DNA from: Erythrocercus mccallii
Taxonomy: Eukaryota; Chordata; Aves; Passeriformes; Dicruridae
Length of the DNA: 64,000 nt
NCBI GenBank assembly: GCA_013397435.1
Contig: VZRG01001508.1
Span: 117,810 to 181,809, forward strand
Direction: 5' to 3'
The notes under the pieces were generated by a model. That model did not search any database and was not told the DNA's origin. It was given only the letters and a program-made list of their open reading frames with translations. The position numbers were made by a program, and so were the translations under genes. Of this stretch, positions 49,415 through 60,431 are shown one piece after another (positions within the stretch are counted from its first letter, which is position 1; the number at the start of each line of letters is the position of its first letter).

Positions 49415-49441
49415 GGGCTGTCCAGGGGCGGGCTGTGGGGG
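49415..49441 (+). other. Canonical G-quadruplex motif
   Basis: Four G runs fit the G3+N1-7 pattern: GGG (49415-49417), GGGG (49425-49428), GGG (49430-49432) and GGGGG (49437-49441), with loops of 7, 1 and 4 nt. Another GGG lies at 49403-49405, just outside the loop limit. The motif sits in a locally GC-rich patch about 2.4 kb past the predicted end of GTF2E1. No promoter can be tied to it. Confidence 0.8.
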
Positions 49442-49969
49442 CAAAGCAGCAGCAGCCCCGTTCCTCTGGTGTGTGTCAGCATAAACGAGGGAGGCTTTGG
49501 GCCCTGTCCTTTGGAGCAGGGGCATGTCACACAGTGCTCCAGGTAACTGCTCTGGGCTGTCCAGGACTGCTACTGCTTTATCCCACTGGAAGCCTTGGGC
49601 TAGGTAACTGTGCCCCAGGCTTGTTCACAGGAGGCTTGGGAATATTGACCTAAGTATGGACAGCCAAGGATCCCTAAACATCACAATACACTCCACTTTA
49701 AAGTGTATTGACTGTGAGACAAGTCTCCAGCAGCAGAGGAGCTGGGGCTGAAAAGAAGCTGCTTCTCTGCTGAGCTGCTTCCAGAATAATGATCAATATT
49801 TACAAAGTCCTAGGAGATCAACACTCATACAGCCTTGACAGGGGGTGTAGCCAGATGCTTCAATCTGTTTAAGATGTGAATCCACAGACAGTCATGGAGA
49901 GGCCACTGCTGAAAGGAGTGGCAGCCCAAAGCATGGGGAGCAATATCTGAGTGCTGGTGCTCTTAGAAA

Positions 49970-50022
49970 GCTGCCTGCCTGCCTGCTCCCTGCTAGCATG
50001 CAGGGAGCAGAGCACTGGCAGC
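49970..50022. repeat. Imperfect GC-rich hairpin
   Basis: CTGCTCCCTGC (49983-49993) and GCAGGGAGCAG (50000-50010) are perfect 11-bp arms around the 6-nt loop TAGCAT. Outside an internal loop, GCTGCC (49970-49975) can pair with GGCAGC (50017-50022). The fold is strong, but the sequence also contains a CTGC-type repeat that makes self-complementarity easier to obtain by chance. Confidence 0.75.
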
Positions 50023-53000
50023 ACCGGACTGTTCCGGACTACTATCCTGTCCCTGTGGCAGAGCCTTTTTATCTCTCTTTCAAAGTTATCCAGGGAAATC
50101 TGGGCTTTTGCCTGTTTGGGATACCTAAATGAGCTGCCAGAAAGCAGTTTCTTATTTACCAGCATTTGGATTGAGAGAGAATGAACCTAATTTATATTCA
50201 AACAAAAATCAGACTTTGGAAGCACCTGGTATCTCATTAAAAAACATTAAGGACAGTGAGTATTAGTGCAACCATCCTGAAGCAGCAGACAGTCTCTGAA
50301 CAAGATGCTTTAAATATAATAGGTATTTTTGCTTAAAATATGTTTGTGACCTAAATATAATTTAATTTCCATGCCTTTGAACGGTGTGATGCTAATGAAG
50401 CAGGCAGGGATGGCAGAGAGGAGGCTGAGGCAGCCGCATGGGAAGCGGCTCCACTGCAGTGCGTTAGAGCCCCTGTGTGCGCTTTGCCCTGGCCGTCACA
50501 GCCACCAATGCGCCAGCCCTGCCCAGGGCTGCCCAGGCAGCAGGAGGAAACCTTGGGCTGCTCAGCCAGAGAAACGGGCAGGGATCCAGCTGGAAAATGA
50601 AGGCTGATCAAGTGATCTTCCACAAGCATTAATGTCTGTGGTACAAAAAAAGGTACATCTGGCAAGGACAAAAAATCGCATCTCATATAGATGTGATTAA
50701 AGCCCTGACATACTGCTTATTTTTCACCTGGAATCTGTATCACCAGCCTCTGCCATCCCATCACTTGCTGGAGGAAGGAGGGTGAGCAGTGGTAATTTTG
50801 CAGTGAGCTAAAATTGTTCATAGAGCTGAGAAGCCTGGCTCAGTTCCTCCCGGTAAAGAGATCCTCCTAGTCGTAAGCATTTATTTTCTGCACTTCTGAC
50901 AGTGGAAGTCTGCCTGAGCCAATGCCAAATTTGCCAGGATCTGGTAGCACAGTCCATGCTTTTGCTACTTTCTTGTGACATCCATTGTGGGGGACAAGTA
51001 TGTCAGACATCACTAATGTTTGTAACCAGCTGACCTGGATGTGCTTTGAGTTGCAGTGTCTGAACCATGTGAGGTAGTGATTGCCTGGGTCATTTTGGCT
51101 GGATTATCAATACCTGCTCTTTGCAAAGGTGCTGGTTGTTGTTCTCCCAGTCAGTGCTGATGGGCTGTCATAAATTCAAGCCGTCTGCAATCACACACAG
51201 GTGTCAATTTAAAATGAAGTTTCAAGCCCTTCACAACCACCACCACCAAGCAGCTCCAGCTTGTGCCATGTCCACTCCTGGGACACGTGGCTCTCTCATG
51301 CCAGGTGCACCATGCAGGTCTCACCATCACTACCTCAGCCTGTGCCACATCCCAGTAGAGAGGTTTAATGAATGGTAGGCTTGTGTTTTCTCCAGAAGTG
51401 AGCTCTGGCTGGGCTCAAGCCCCTGAAATTCTTGCAGTGGGTAGGAAACAGGCATCAGCCCCAGGCTGGTCACGCATTCTTTGCTGCTTGAACTAAATGC
51501 AATTTGGTAGGAGTGATTTGATTTTTATTTTTTTAACCTTTTTATTCCTTGGGAATATTCTGAATTTCTCATGTTTCCCTGATGCTTCTAACAAGAAAAA
51601 ACCATGTTTTTTTAACATAAATGAGGCTGTAAAATCTTGGTAGAGAGACATATCTGCTCTCCCTCCCCTGTCAGCACAATCATTCTTCCTTTGCCACACA
51701 GTGCTTTCTTCTAAGAAGATGAATGCTTTCAGCATCTCTCAGCCCTTCTGGTGATGTCAAGGGATGAAAACCATTCCCAGTACAACAGAGAAGAGTAGAG
51801 GGAAATGGAGTTAGAAGGAAATTGGGCCTTAACAAAATGGTGCATCATGAGAGAAATTTCACTCTCACATACTCTCCCAGGCCACATGGGTGTTGTATCC
51901 AAGCAAAGAAAAATACAATGTGATGAAGAAGGACTTGGCTTATGGTGCATTTACCCTGGTGTATCCTCTTGTCTCTGAGCCCATTAGGAAGGGTAATATT
52001 CTCCAACCTCTTGTAAGTTGTATAAAGGCATCAGGAAGGTCCCAAGTTAGTAACCAACTTCATCAGAAGCTTGCAGGTCTGTTTGAGTGATCTGACTCCT
52101 GCTTTCCCCATGCTGAAAGGTTTGGTGCAAAGATACCTCACAGCAGTTAGTTATGAAACTGAGATCAGTTGTGACGTTGAGAAGTATCTTTTTCCTCAAA
52201 TATTTCACCAGAATTTGTGCTCTTAAGTCTGTGTATGAGAAACAAACATGAAGGCCTGTAGGGGGCTGCCCAGCCCTCCTCTGACATGCCCCCCTTTGGG
52301 AATGTTAACTGATGAGGACTTTTGTATGGTTTAGGTAGAAGCTACTGCCAAGAGCAACAAATAATAATTGGAGTTTTTATTAACTAGACAGTCCCATCAT
52401 TGCAGCTGTCTGAAGTGTGGACTAAGTGCTGATGTCCACTGACAGCAGACATGGGTTCTTACAGCTGAACATATGTCAAAATGTCACATTTTCAGCTTTT
52501 CTGGTGTTGGGTTTGTTTTTCCTTAATTCTTTGCACTTTTTACTTATCATGCAGCAGGCTGGAGCACCTTTTTGGTGCACGCAGGTGCTGTCACAAACTA
52601 TAGACTTCCTTGAGGCATCGCTAATTCACATGCTAATGGTATCTGTCCCAGGAAAGGTGTGACTCAAGCCACTAGAAACATGGAAGACAAGCCAGATGAA
52701 TACTGTGGGCAGCAGTGCATTTGTTCAGGTGGTCAAAGCCAGTGAACAGGAGATGAACAGCTCCCTGGCTGCAGAAAGTCTGTAGGGCACTCCAAGTCTG
52801 CAGTAAACATAAAAACTGCTTTATGCCTAAGTCAGTGATAAAAAGAGCATCAAGACTGGAAGTCCATGTTGGGAGGGAAATAAACTGTGCATTACTGAGG
52901 GATTATTTATGTTTGTTGAGTAGAAAGGGGCAGTGAACCAGAACCTTTCTCTGTCCCATGCAAGACCCTTTGGCACCTGGGGATGTAACAGTGAAGCAGA

Positions 53001-53494
53001 AATGGGAACCATTCTGACCTCACAGCTGCCAATGGATTGATCTGCACAGGAAATCCAGCACTTTTTAGCACTAGAAGAAGCCAAGTGTTCAGTGAGACCA
53101 ATGCAGCCTGTGCTGTAGCAGTGACAGCTGCAGAAGCCCAGAGAGAGCTGTTGCGATTCAATACTCATTCTTGTCCTCTCTGGTTTTTACAGGAGTCATG
53201 GCCATGCTGCAGGATTCATGGAGCATATTACCAGAAAGAACTCTGTGTAGAACGTGGTCTACTGGAAAAGGTTACTTACCTTTCTTCCCGGCCTGGCCAC
53301 TTCCTGCTGCCCTCCTTTTGTATTTTGAAAAGGAAAAATTTGAAGAATAATGAATTTTCCCTTTAAACAAGGTAACCAAACAAATGATACTCAAGCCTGC
53401 AGCTTAATGGCAAGGAGTCAAGGAGAAAAAGTGGTTGTAGATGACTCTCAGTCCATTTTACTGATAACTTTTCCTCACACCAAGTGCTGTAACT

Positions 53495-53600
53495 TCATAA
53501 AATCACAGAATCTGAGAGGGCCTTACAGGAGAGCAGGAGCTGTATTGCTGGAGTCTGGGTGGACTCTCCAACTCATCCCATGGGGACAGAGCAGGGGGCT
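53495..53600 (-). mobile_element. Probable CR1 fragment, minus orientation
   Basis: Read on the - strand, the element ends ATTCTGTG then ATTTTATG (53511-53496), two variant CR1 octamers. They are preceded by 'aaggccctctcag', reminiscent of the CR1 'aaggtcccttcca' segment. The rest is too diverged for me to match with confidence, so the right limit is a guess. The pair of octamers is the main evidence. Confidence 0.5.
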
Positions 53601-55112
53601 CCCGTGCACATTTCCAAGGCCTTGCATGACTGTAGGATGAAAACTGTGAAAGTGTAGAGGAAAGTGAAGAAGTATCAGGAGAGCAATAAACAGGGCACTT
53701 ATCTCCTCCTTAATCACAGCCCAGCCTTCAGGAGGTCTGCAGGGAGAACTAATGGATTAAATACAGGTATTAAATGAAATCTTGGAAACATTTCCCTCAC
53801 CTGGCAGGACTGAGAAGCTGATGGTTATGAGGGAGTGCTCCCAGTGCATTTGAGCTGTGAGAGGCAACCAAAGGAGCTGGGGCCGTGGCTGAACCTGTAC
53901 AGCCACGGGATTGAATAACCTGGGTTTTTGCTGTTGCCAAGGACAATCTTGACATTTCCTGAATATATCGTCCAGCAATTCCCAGGTGGACTAAATGAGG
54001 TGCTCCTTCTCAAATTGCTTTCCGCCTGAGGAGGAAGTCAGTGTTTTATTGTTTCAGTCTGTGTTTTATTTCACTTGCTGCAGTGCTTGACCATCTCCAG
54101 ATTATGGGGCACGTGAGCAAAGAGCTGCAGTTCTTCCTCAGCCAAAGGCTACAGCAGCATCCCAAGAGATGCCTTGTTCACTTACTGATGTGACCTGCCC
54201 AAAACCTTGCATGGGTGTCCTCAAAATGCTTCTTTGGGCCTCCAGGTGGCCTTCTGTCAGGAGGAAGGCTCCAGAATGTGTGGCTGAAGATGAGGGGTGA
54301 TTTCTGTCCTGGAGTGCAGATGGGAGCTCACCAGGAAGGTTTCAGTGAGTACAAGCACTGTTCACATCTGGGAAGTGGAGGTGGAACAACGTATTGTTAA
54401 TTATATACCTTAGTGCAGTGGGGTTTAATGCTGGCTGCATTCCCAGGCCATAAGATTTCACCTTGCTTTCAGCAAGGATTCAGTAATCTTTCCTCCTCCT
54501 TCCTCTCCTAGGAACTCCTTTGCCTTAACAATATTAGAAAAAGCAGTGCTTTTCATAACTCCAGGGGTTTATCCAGAATATGTGAAATAGAGCAGTGTGA
54601 AGTGTCCCTCAGGTGACTGTGGCTCGGTGGGGTATGAGGGGTTAGCTGCTGTCTCCTTTCCTAAGTGGATGGGATGGTTGGAGTCCCTGCATGACCAGGT
54701 GGTTTGTGAGCAAGTGCTCACAGAGAGAGCAGCACTGCCCGCAGCTGGAACCAGCACTGTGAACTCCACTCCAAACATTAAGCTTCTAGTGCTGGGCAAA
54801 GCTAACACATCTGTTGGGAGAAAGCAAATCAACTTTAATTAAAGGTATCATAATTCAAAGTATTTTTTGAATATAAGGCTAAATTAAAGTAATACACTTC
54901 TTGGGGACAAATCAACACCATTCAGGCTAATCAAACTGTCATCTAAAATAATCCAATACAAGTAGAAAATCCTGTTTAGCTCAGTGATGATGCCAGTCAT
55001 TTTATTCAATCACTTTCAGAGTATAAAGGGAATCCTTCATCTTTGAAGTCAGTGACATTGGTTTCTCCAGCTCATCCTCCCTTTCCTAGCACAGTTCCCC
55101 TTGCCTTCAAAG

Positions 55113-55138
55113 GGTCACTGGCTGTGACGCCAGTGACC
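55113..55138. repeat. 10-bp hairpin with 6-nt loop
   Basis: GGTCACTGGC (55113-55122) and GCCAGTGACC (55129-55138) are perfect reverse complements flanking TGTGAC. The downstream sequence is rich in related CAGTC/GTCAC words, so the inverted repeat may derive from a short degenerate repeat. Confidence 0.85.
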
Positions 55139-55870
55139 AGGACACAGTCACAGGACAGTCCTCACAGTCCTCATGCCACCGCTACCTGAGTAAAAGCTCA
55201 GCAGCAGTGATGCTTCATCAACTCATGCCATTCAGGTGCTGAATTCTTATTAGGGGTTGCTTGAGCATTACTGACAGTAGAGATTCCCCTTCACATTTTA
55301 GACCAAACTCACTGTTGGCACTCTACTACTGTTGTAGCCAAAATCAGGGTCAAGGCCAGGTCTGCAAAGAGCTGTGTTGGGTGGCTGTTGTGGGACCGTG
55401 GGTGACAGTGACAACACACCAGTGGCCCTGCCACTCAGAGCTAATGTCATAATTCAAGCAACAGTAATTAAAACAAAGCGGCAGAGTATTATTTGCATAA
55501 TAAGCCCCCCCCTTTAAATGAGCATCTATCCTCAGACCCCTGAGCTAACTCAGTCCACTGGTGCCACTGACAAAGCTGTATCAGAACCATGCCTTCCTGA
55601 GAGGCAGCCCCAGATGAAAACAGGATGGGAGGAAATGGGCATGAAAATTAAGAATTAACAGCCAGTTTATTCATCAGGTACATACAGGCTTTGCCATCTC
55701 CTCACCAGCACGTAACACACACAGTCCCACCACTCAACTCACTATGCAATTTTAGATCCTTGGCTTCTTTTGAATGCAACTTTTAGCTCTCTACTTATTT
55801 CCCTCCTTTCATAATTTTATTTCTGAAATTAAGAATTGACATTTCCTCTATTTGTGCTCCTGAGAGGCTG

Positions 55871-55896
55871 TTACACCTTTGTAACTTACACCTTTG
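55871..55896. repeat. Short tandem duplication, 15-bp period
   Basis: TTACACCTTTG occurs at 55871-55881 and 55886-55896, separated by TAAC. This is a minor local duplication. It lies against the 3' end of the antisense ORF at 55886-56107 and overlaps its last codons. Confidence 0.85.
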
Positions 55897-58800
55897 ACCT
55901 ACCTGCTATGACTTCTGGAACCATTTTCTTTCTGCCCAGGAATCTCCAAACTCCAGAAGTGTTTTTGATCCATTTCTTTTGTTCCACCACCTCTATTCTG
56001 CTGATGTCAAGGAGAAGTCCATACACAGCAAGCTTCTTCAGAAACTCTCCAATGACCTGAGTTGCTTTTCTCCAGCTCTGGAGAGACATGACAATGATGT
56101 CCCTCATCTATTATGTGATTTGTCATCTGGAGAGACTATCCCTCACACAGAGGGAGTTAACATGAGCTGAGGGATTCCAGCACATCTCAAAAGTTTTATC
56201 ATAAGTCAACCTTCAAAAAGGATTAGATGCAAAAAATGTCGCCATGCCTTTCCAGTGCCAGAGGCACTGGAGATGTAAATTTAAGGATGCAGTCAATATA
56301 ACTACCTGAGATACGGCTTCTCAGGGGCACCACATCTCCTCTCCCTGTCCACAGTCTGGATGCTGCAAGTTCATCCAAGGGCTCAGCTACTCAGGTGAGC
56401 AGAAAAATCTCAGTAACATGGAACATAACAGCAAACAAAGAGAAGAGATGCTGCAGGGGCTCTGGAGAGTGGGAACATGGCCCTGGAAACATTCTTCCCT
56501 GTTACTCTTGTTTCCACCAGCTTCTGTACACCCCAGTTCCCAGTTGGCAGAGGCCTGTCCCAGTGCCACCATACAGCACTGCTCCCAGGTGTGAGGCAGC
56601 ATGGCACAGAGGTACATGGGTTGCTCTGGAGTAGCAGGAGTACCATCAAACCAGATGCCTTTGGAGTTCATCTGGCTTTACACAGAGAATTGTTTCAAAA
56701 GCACCCTCATGTGCACCCTGCACAGAGCTCACTGGCCCCATGGTTTAAGTGCTTTTGCCCTGTGCTGTCCCAAAGCTGCCTAAGTGCTTCTGGAGCACAG
56801 CTGGCAACAGCAACAACGGATGAGCTTGCAGCATAGGGCATCCAAGCCATAACCAACCTGGATGTGAAGTGGCACTACAAGAGCCAGCTCCCATGTCTCC
56901 ATCTGCAGAGCAGCACACTCACAGCCTGGACAAACAGTTTGTGAGAAGCTGGGATTTTACTGTGTATTCAAGTAAGGATGTCTCCATGACACCTGCTGTC
57001 CCACTTGGGTGACAGGCTTGGTCACCATCAGGGTGGCACTGTCAGGAACAGACAGGGTTGCTGCAGGTTGCTCCATGGGGACATCGATCCTGTGAGCTCA
57101 GAGGAGGAGCAGTTCCTCAGGGAAATATGGGAAATCACCACTCAAAGGTGCAGCATGACCTCTGGAGCCAGGCGATCAAGCGAGACAAAACCTCTTCTTG
57201 TATGGCAGACTTTCTTCTTCATGCAGCTGCCAAGAAGTATCAGCTGTGATTTTTTTTTCCAGCTGTGCTGGTGGCAGATGCCTGTGGGTAGATTTTGGAC
57301 TGGAGGGTTTAGCTGCACCAGTGCAAAATCCCTGCTGTAAACAAGGCTGACATCTGTATCTGCCTTTCATTCCTGCAGCAGCCCTTTCCTCTCTCCCCCT
57401 TCTCCTCTCTAATAAAGACATCCTGGCAAGCTTCCTGTTTTTCAAGAAGGCTCATAGCTGCCAGTTGCCCTGGCTTTGGCTTCATGCAGGCCTCTTCCTC
57501 TGCCCCTATTAATTCCCCTGTAAATCGGATCATGATGAAAGGCAAACGGCAGCGTAATTTAATTGTCCTGCGAGCACAGTCCGCTGGAGAGGGATGCTGG
57601 TGAGGATAAGTCCTACTCATGAGATGCCTTTTTTATCCCTGTATTTTACTTTTCAGGGGAAGAGGGACACTCAGCATTAGCTTCCTCTCACCATGTGACT
57701 TCTTCCACTTCTCCCAGGAGTGGATCGTGGAAGTTTGCTGTGCTGTGGCTTCCCCTCATTGGGAGAATAAGAAAATTGAGATGTCCCCACTCAGTACTGG
57801 ATGTAGGGGTGGGGGATGGGAATTAATTGAGCAATTGTTGGACAGAGCTCTAAAATATAATGTGCTCCCTCATTGTGGCTGTCAGGCAGCCCCATAAGTT
57901 GGCCCCAAGAGCACTGTTGGATCCCATCCTGTCTCCAGCAAGTGGGAGTTGGAAGTGGCAAAGGGATGGGGAGCAGAGAGATCAATGTCAGCAGTGTTTC
58001 TGCAGAGAGACAGGTCCCTCAACAGAGAGCAGGGGCAGTAGCAGGAGTCCTGCAGCTGTTATGGGTTTTGAAATGGCTCTGGAACTTAATTTAAAAGCAG
58101 CAAAGGCTCAGGCACATGAACAAACCACGCTGGGTAGGAAGGCACAGCATGTGAACTGAGCCCCAATGCCCCTGTGTCACTGAGCTCTTTCCCCCAGTCA
58201 AGCTCATGGTAACATGGATTATGGTATTGTTTTTCCATCAGGGCTTGCTGGGATGCCCGCTTTCCTAGGCAGGGTGGTAGCAGGGAGATGGACAGCTCCT
58301 CTGCTCTGGCTGAGGCACAGTGACATGTTTGCCATCTCATCTTTTCTTGAGCTTTTCCTTGGGGATAGTGTTGGCTCGTTTCTTCCTCTTAACTTCTTAG
58401 CACTCCACTAAAAATTTCACCAGGTTCTAATCCTTTAGGTAACAGTCTCTAGCAATTAGGGAACTGCATTAAAGTGATGTTTTACTGGGGGTCTGCTAGC
58501 TGATACAATGGGAAAGCTCAAGAAAGGTGTTGAGCTGGAGTCAAGAGGGACTGGGGCTTTGTTCTGAGGTGAATTTATTCCCAGAGACTCTGATACTCTG
58601 ACATGTGAGCTCATGTATGATGGAGAGATCAGCAGCATGCCTCCTGCATGTAGGTGGAGGACCCTGCACATCTTTCCTTGCCTAAATGGTGGGAACAAGA
58701 TGGAGGAGGAGAGTGGGGCAACCTTGAGCCTCCTCACAGGAGTTGAGACTCTTAATTGCTGCCGTCACCAGATTTGCCACCAAAAGGGGTCTGCTGTTAA

Positions 58801-59420
58801 TAACAGGTAACCTGAAACAGTCACCTGTACAATGTGCAGCACCAGTGGAACCTCTCAGCCCTTCAACTGCTGCTAGACACCAGAGACAATCAGCTGCATC
58901 AGGTGGTAGCTGCAATTACATGCACTTACATTTTCATGGTTTGGGTTCTTCTGCCTCTCTGCCCTGAAATTCCCAAGCTGATCTTCAGTTCCGCACCCCC
59001 ATCAAGACCAAAAGGTCTTGCTGGTAAAATATTCCTTTTTCCACACTTTAAAATGTCTTATGTAGAAAATGTACATGCTTCTGACTTGCCCTCCAGGTGT
59101 CTTGAGATTTAATTAATCCCAAGTCACATTTAAATATCTTCTGAGACAGAGGCATAACACCAATCCACTTGCAGAGGAAAAGGCATGCAGATAATTGCTT
59201 GTGTCTCTTAGTATGGGGAGAATGTCTGTCAGATAGAGAGTCGCTTCCTTACATATTTCTGATGAATTACTTTTTTCATTTAAATCCTATAAAATAATTA
59301 TGTAAGTTGGTATGCTCTTGAGCATGTTGGCCCCAGAATTATTTCTGGATCAGATACTTACTGCTGAACAGTGTTCGGCCTTCTGCAAGTTGCCTGTCTC
59401 TGCATCTGAAAGAGGCCAGT

Positions 59421-59617
59421 TTTAGATTAGACATTAGAAAGAAATTCTTCATTGTCAGGGTGGTGAGGCACTGGCACAGGTAGCCCAGAGAAGCTGTGGA
59501 TACTCCATCCCTGGAAGTGTTCAAGATCAGGTTGGATGGGGCTTGGAGCAGCCTGGTCTAGTGGAAGGTGTCCCTGCCCATGGCAGGGGGGTTGGAACAA
59601 GATGACCCAAACCATTT
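59421..59617 (+). mobile_element. CR1 LINE 3' fragment, with an internal deletion near its end
   Basis: Close match to the bird CR1 3' consensus: 'gacattagaaagaaattctt', 'ggtggtgaggcactggcaca', 'gtagcccagagaagctgtgg', 'ccatccctggaagtgttcaa', 'gttggatggggcttggagca', 'ctggtctagtggaaggtgtc', 'cctgcccatggcaggggggt'. After 'tggaacaagatga' it jumps straight to 'cccaaaccatttt'. This omits the 'tctttaaggtcccttccaa' piece normally between them, and no intact octamer tail follows. It is a 5'-truncated, inactive copy, and the least diverged CR1 in this window. Confidence 0.92.
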
Positions 59618-60408
59618 TGTTAACATCAGGGTGAGATGGACTTATAAAGATCTCCCATGTGAAGACTGGTCCTCACCTGCCTGGATTTGTCTGTTCTTCT
59701 GTGATAGGAAAAGTGATAGGAAAAGCTTTGCTGGACACAGCCATTCTGAAATCCAGAATCACATAAGGAGCAAAGATGTACCAGGTTCATCAAGTGACTT
59801 CATCTCCTCTGAGACTGCGCCCTGCTTCCCTGTGACTTCTCAATAGCTGTGTGCTTATGGCCACCACTTTCCTGGTTCCTCACCAGACCTTCTGGAGTAA
59901 CTCTTTCTCATTTGGAATTGAATGTCCACCTGCCAGGCAGCTCTAACTGGTTAAGCCCAAACCTGTGTCTAAATGAAATTCCATGTTCAAGCATAGTCAT
60001 CACCAAGGACACAGCTGCTGAACAGGCAGAGTAAGAAAGAGATGCAAACCAGAATGGTAGGCAAATGCACTCAGACTTTGACACCTGTGATGTTTATAAC
60101 CCAGACTATTTACAGTGAGATGTCAAACATAATTTGAAGATTACCAAGTTGTCTTGCAATGAAACAAGCAGGAGAGAAAAGAGCAGCAAAACGAGATGTG
60201 AGATGCCTCTGAGCCCGTTCACGTGAAGGATGGTTTAGAAAGCATGACACGAGTCTGACAAATCCCCTCAGTTTCCATGTCATAAGGAACTAGAACATCA
60301 GACATGTTAAAAATACAACCTGATTTCTGGTGCATGTAAGACTAAATCAATTGGCCTGTCCCATTTGGCCTGCAGGATGTCACAATCTGCCATGGCTTCT
60401 GTTTTTCT

Positions 60409-60431
60409 TGTAAGTAAGTAACTTACTTACA
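60409..60431. repeat. Palindrome of TAAG/CTTA repeats
   Basis: A 23-bp inverted repeat centred on A60420: GTAAGTAAGT on the left and ACTTACTTAC on the right, plus one flanking T:A pair. A further GTAAGT follows directly. It probably arose from a short TAAG tandem repeat and its inversion. GTAAGT words resemble splice donors, but no exon is supported here. Confidence 0.85.
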
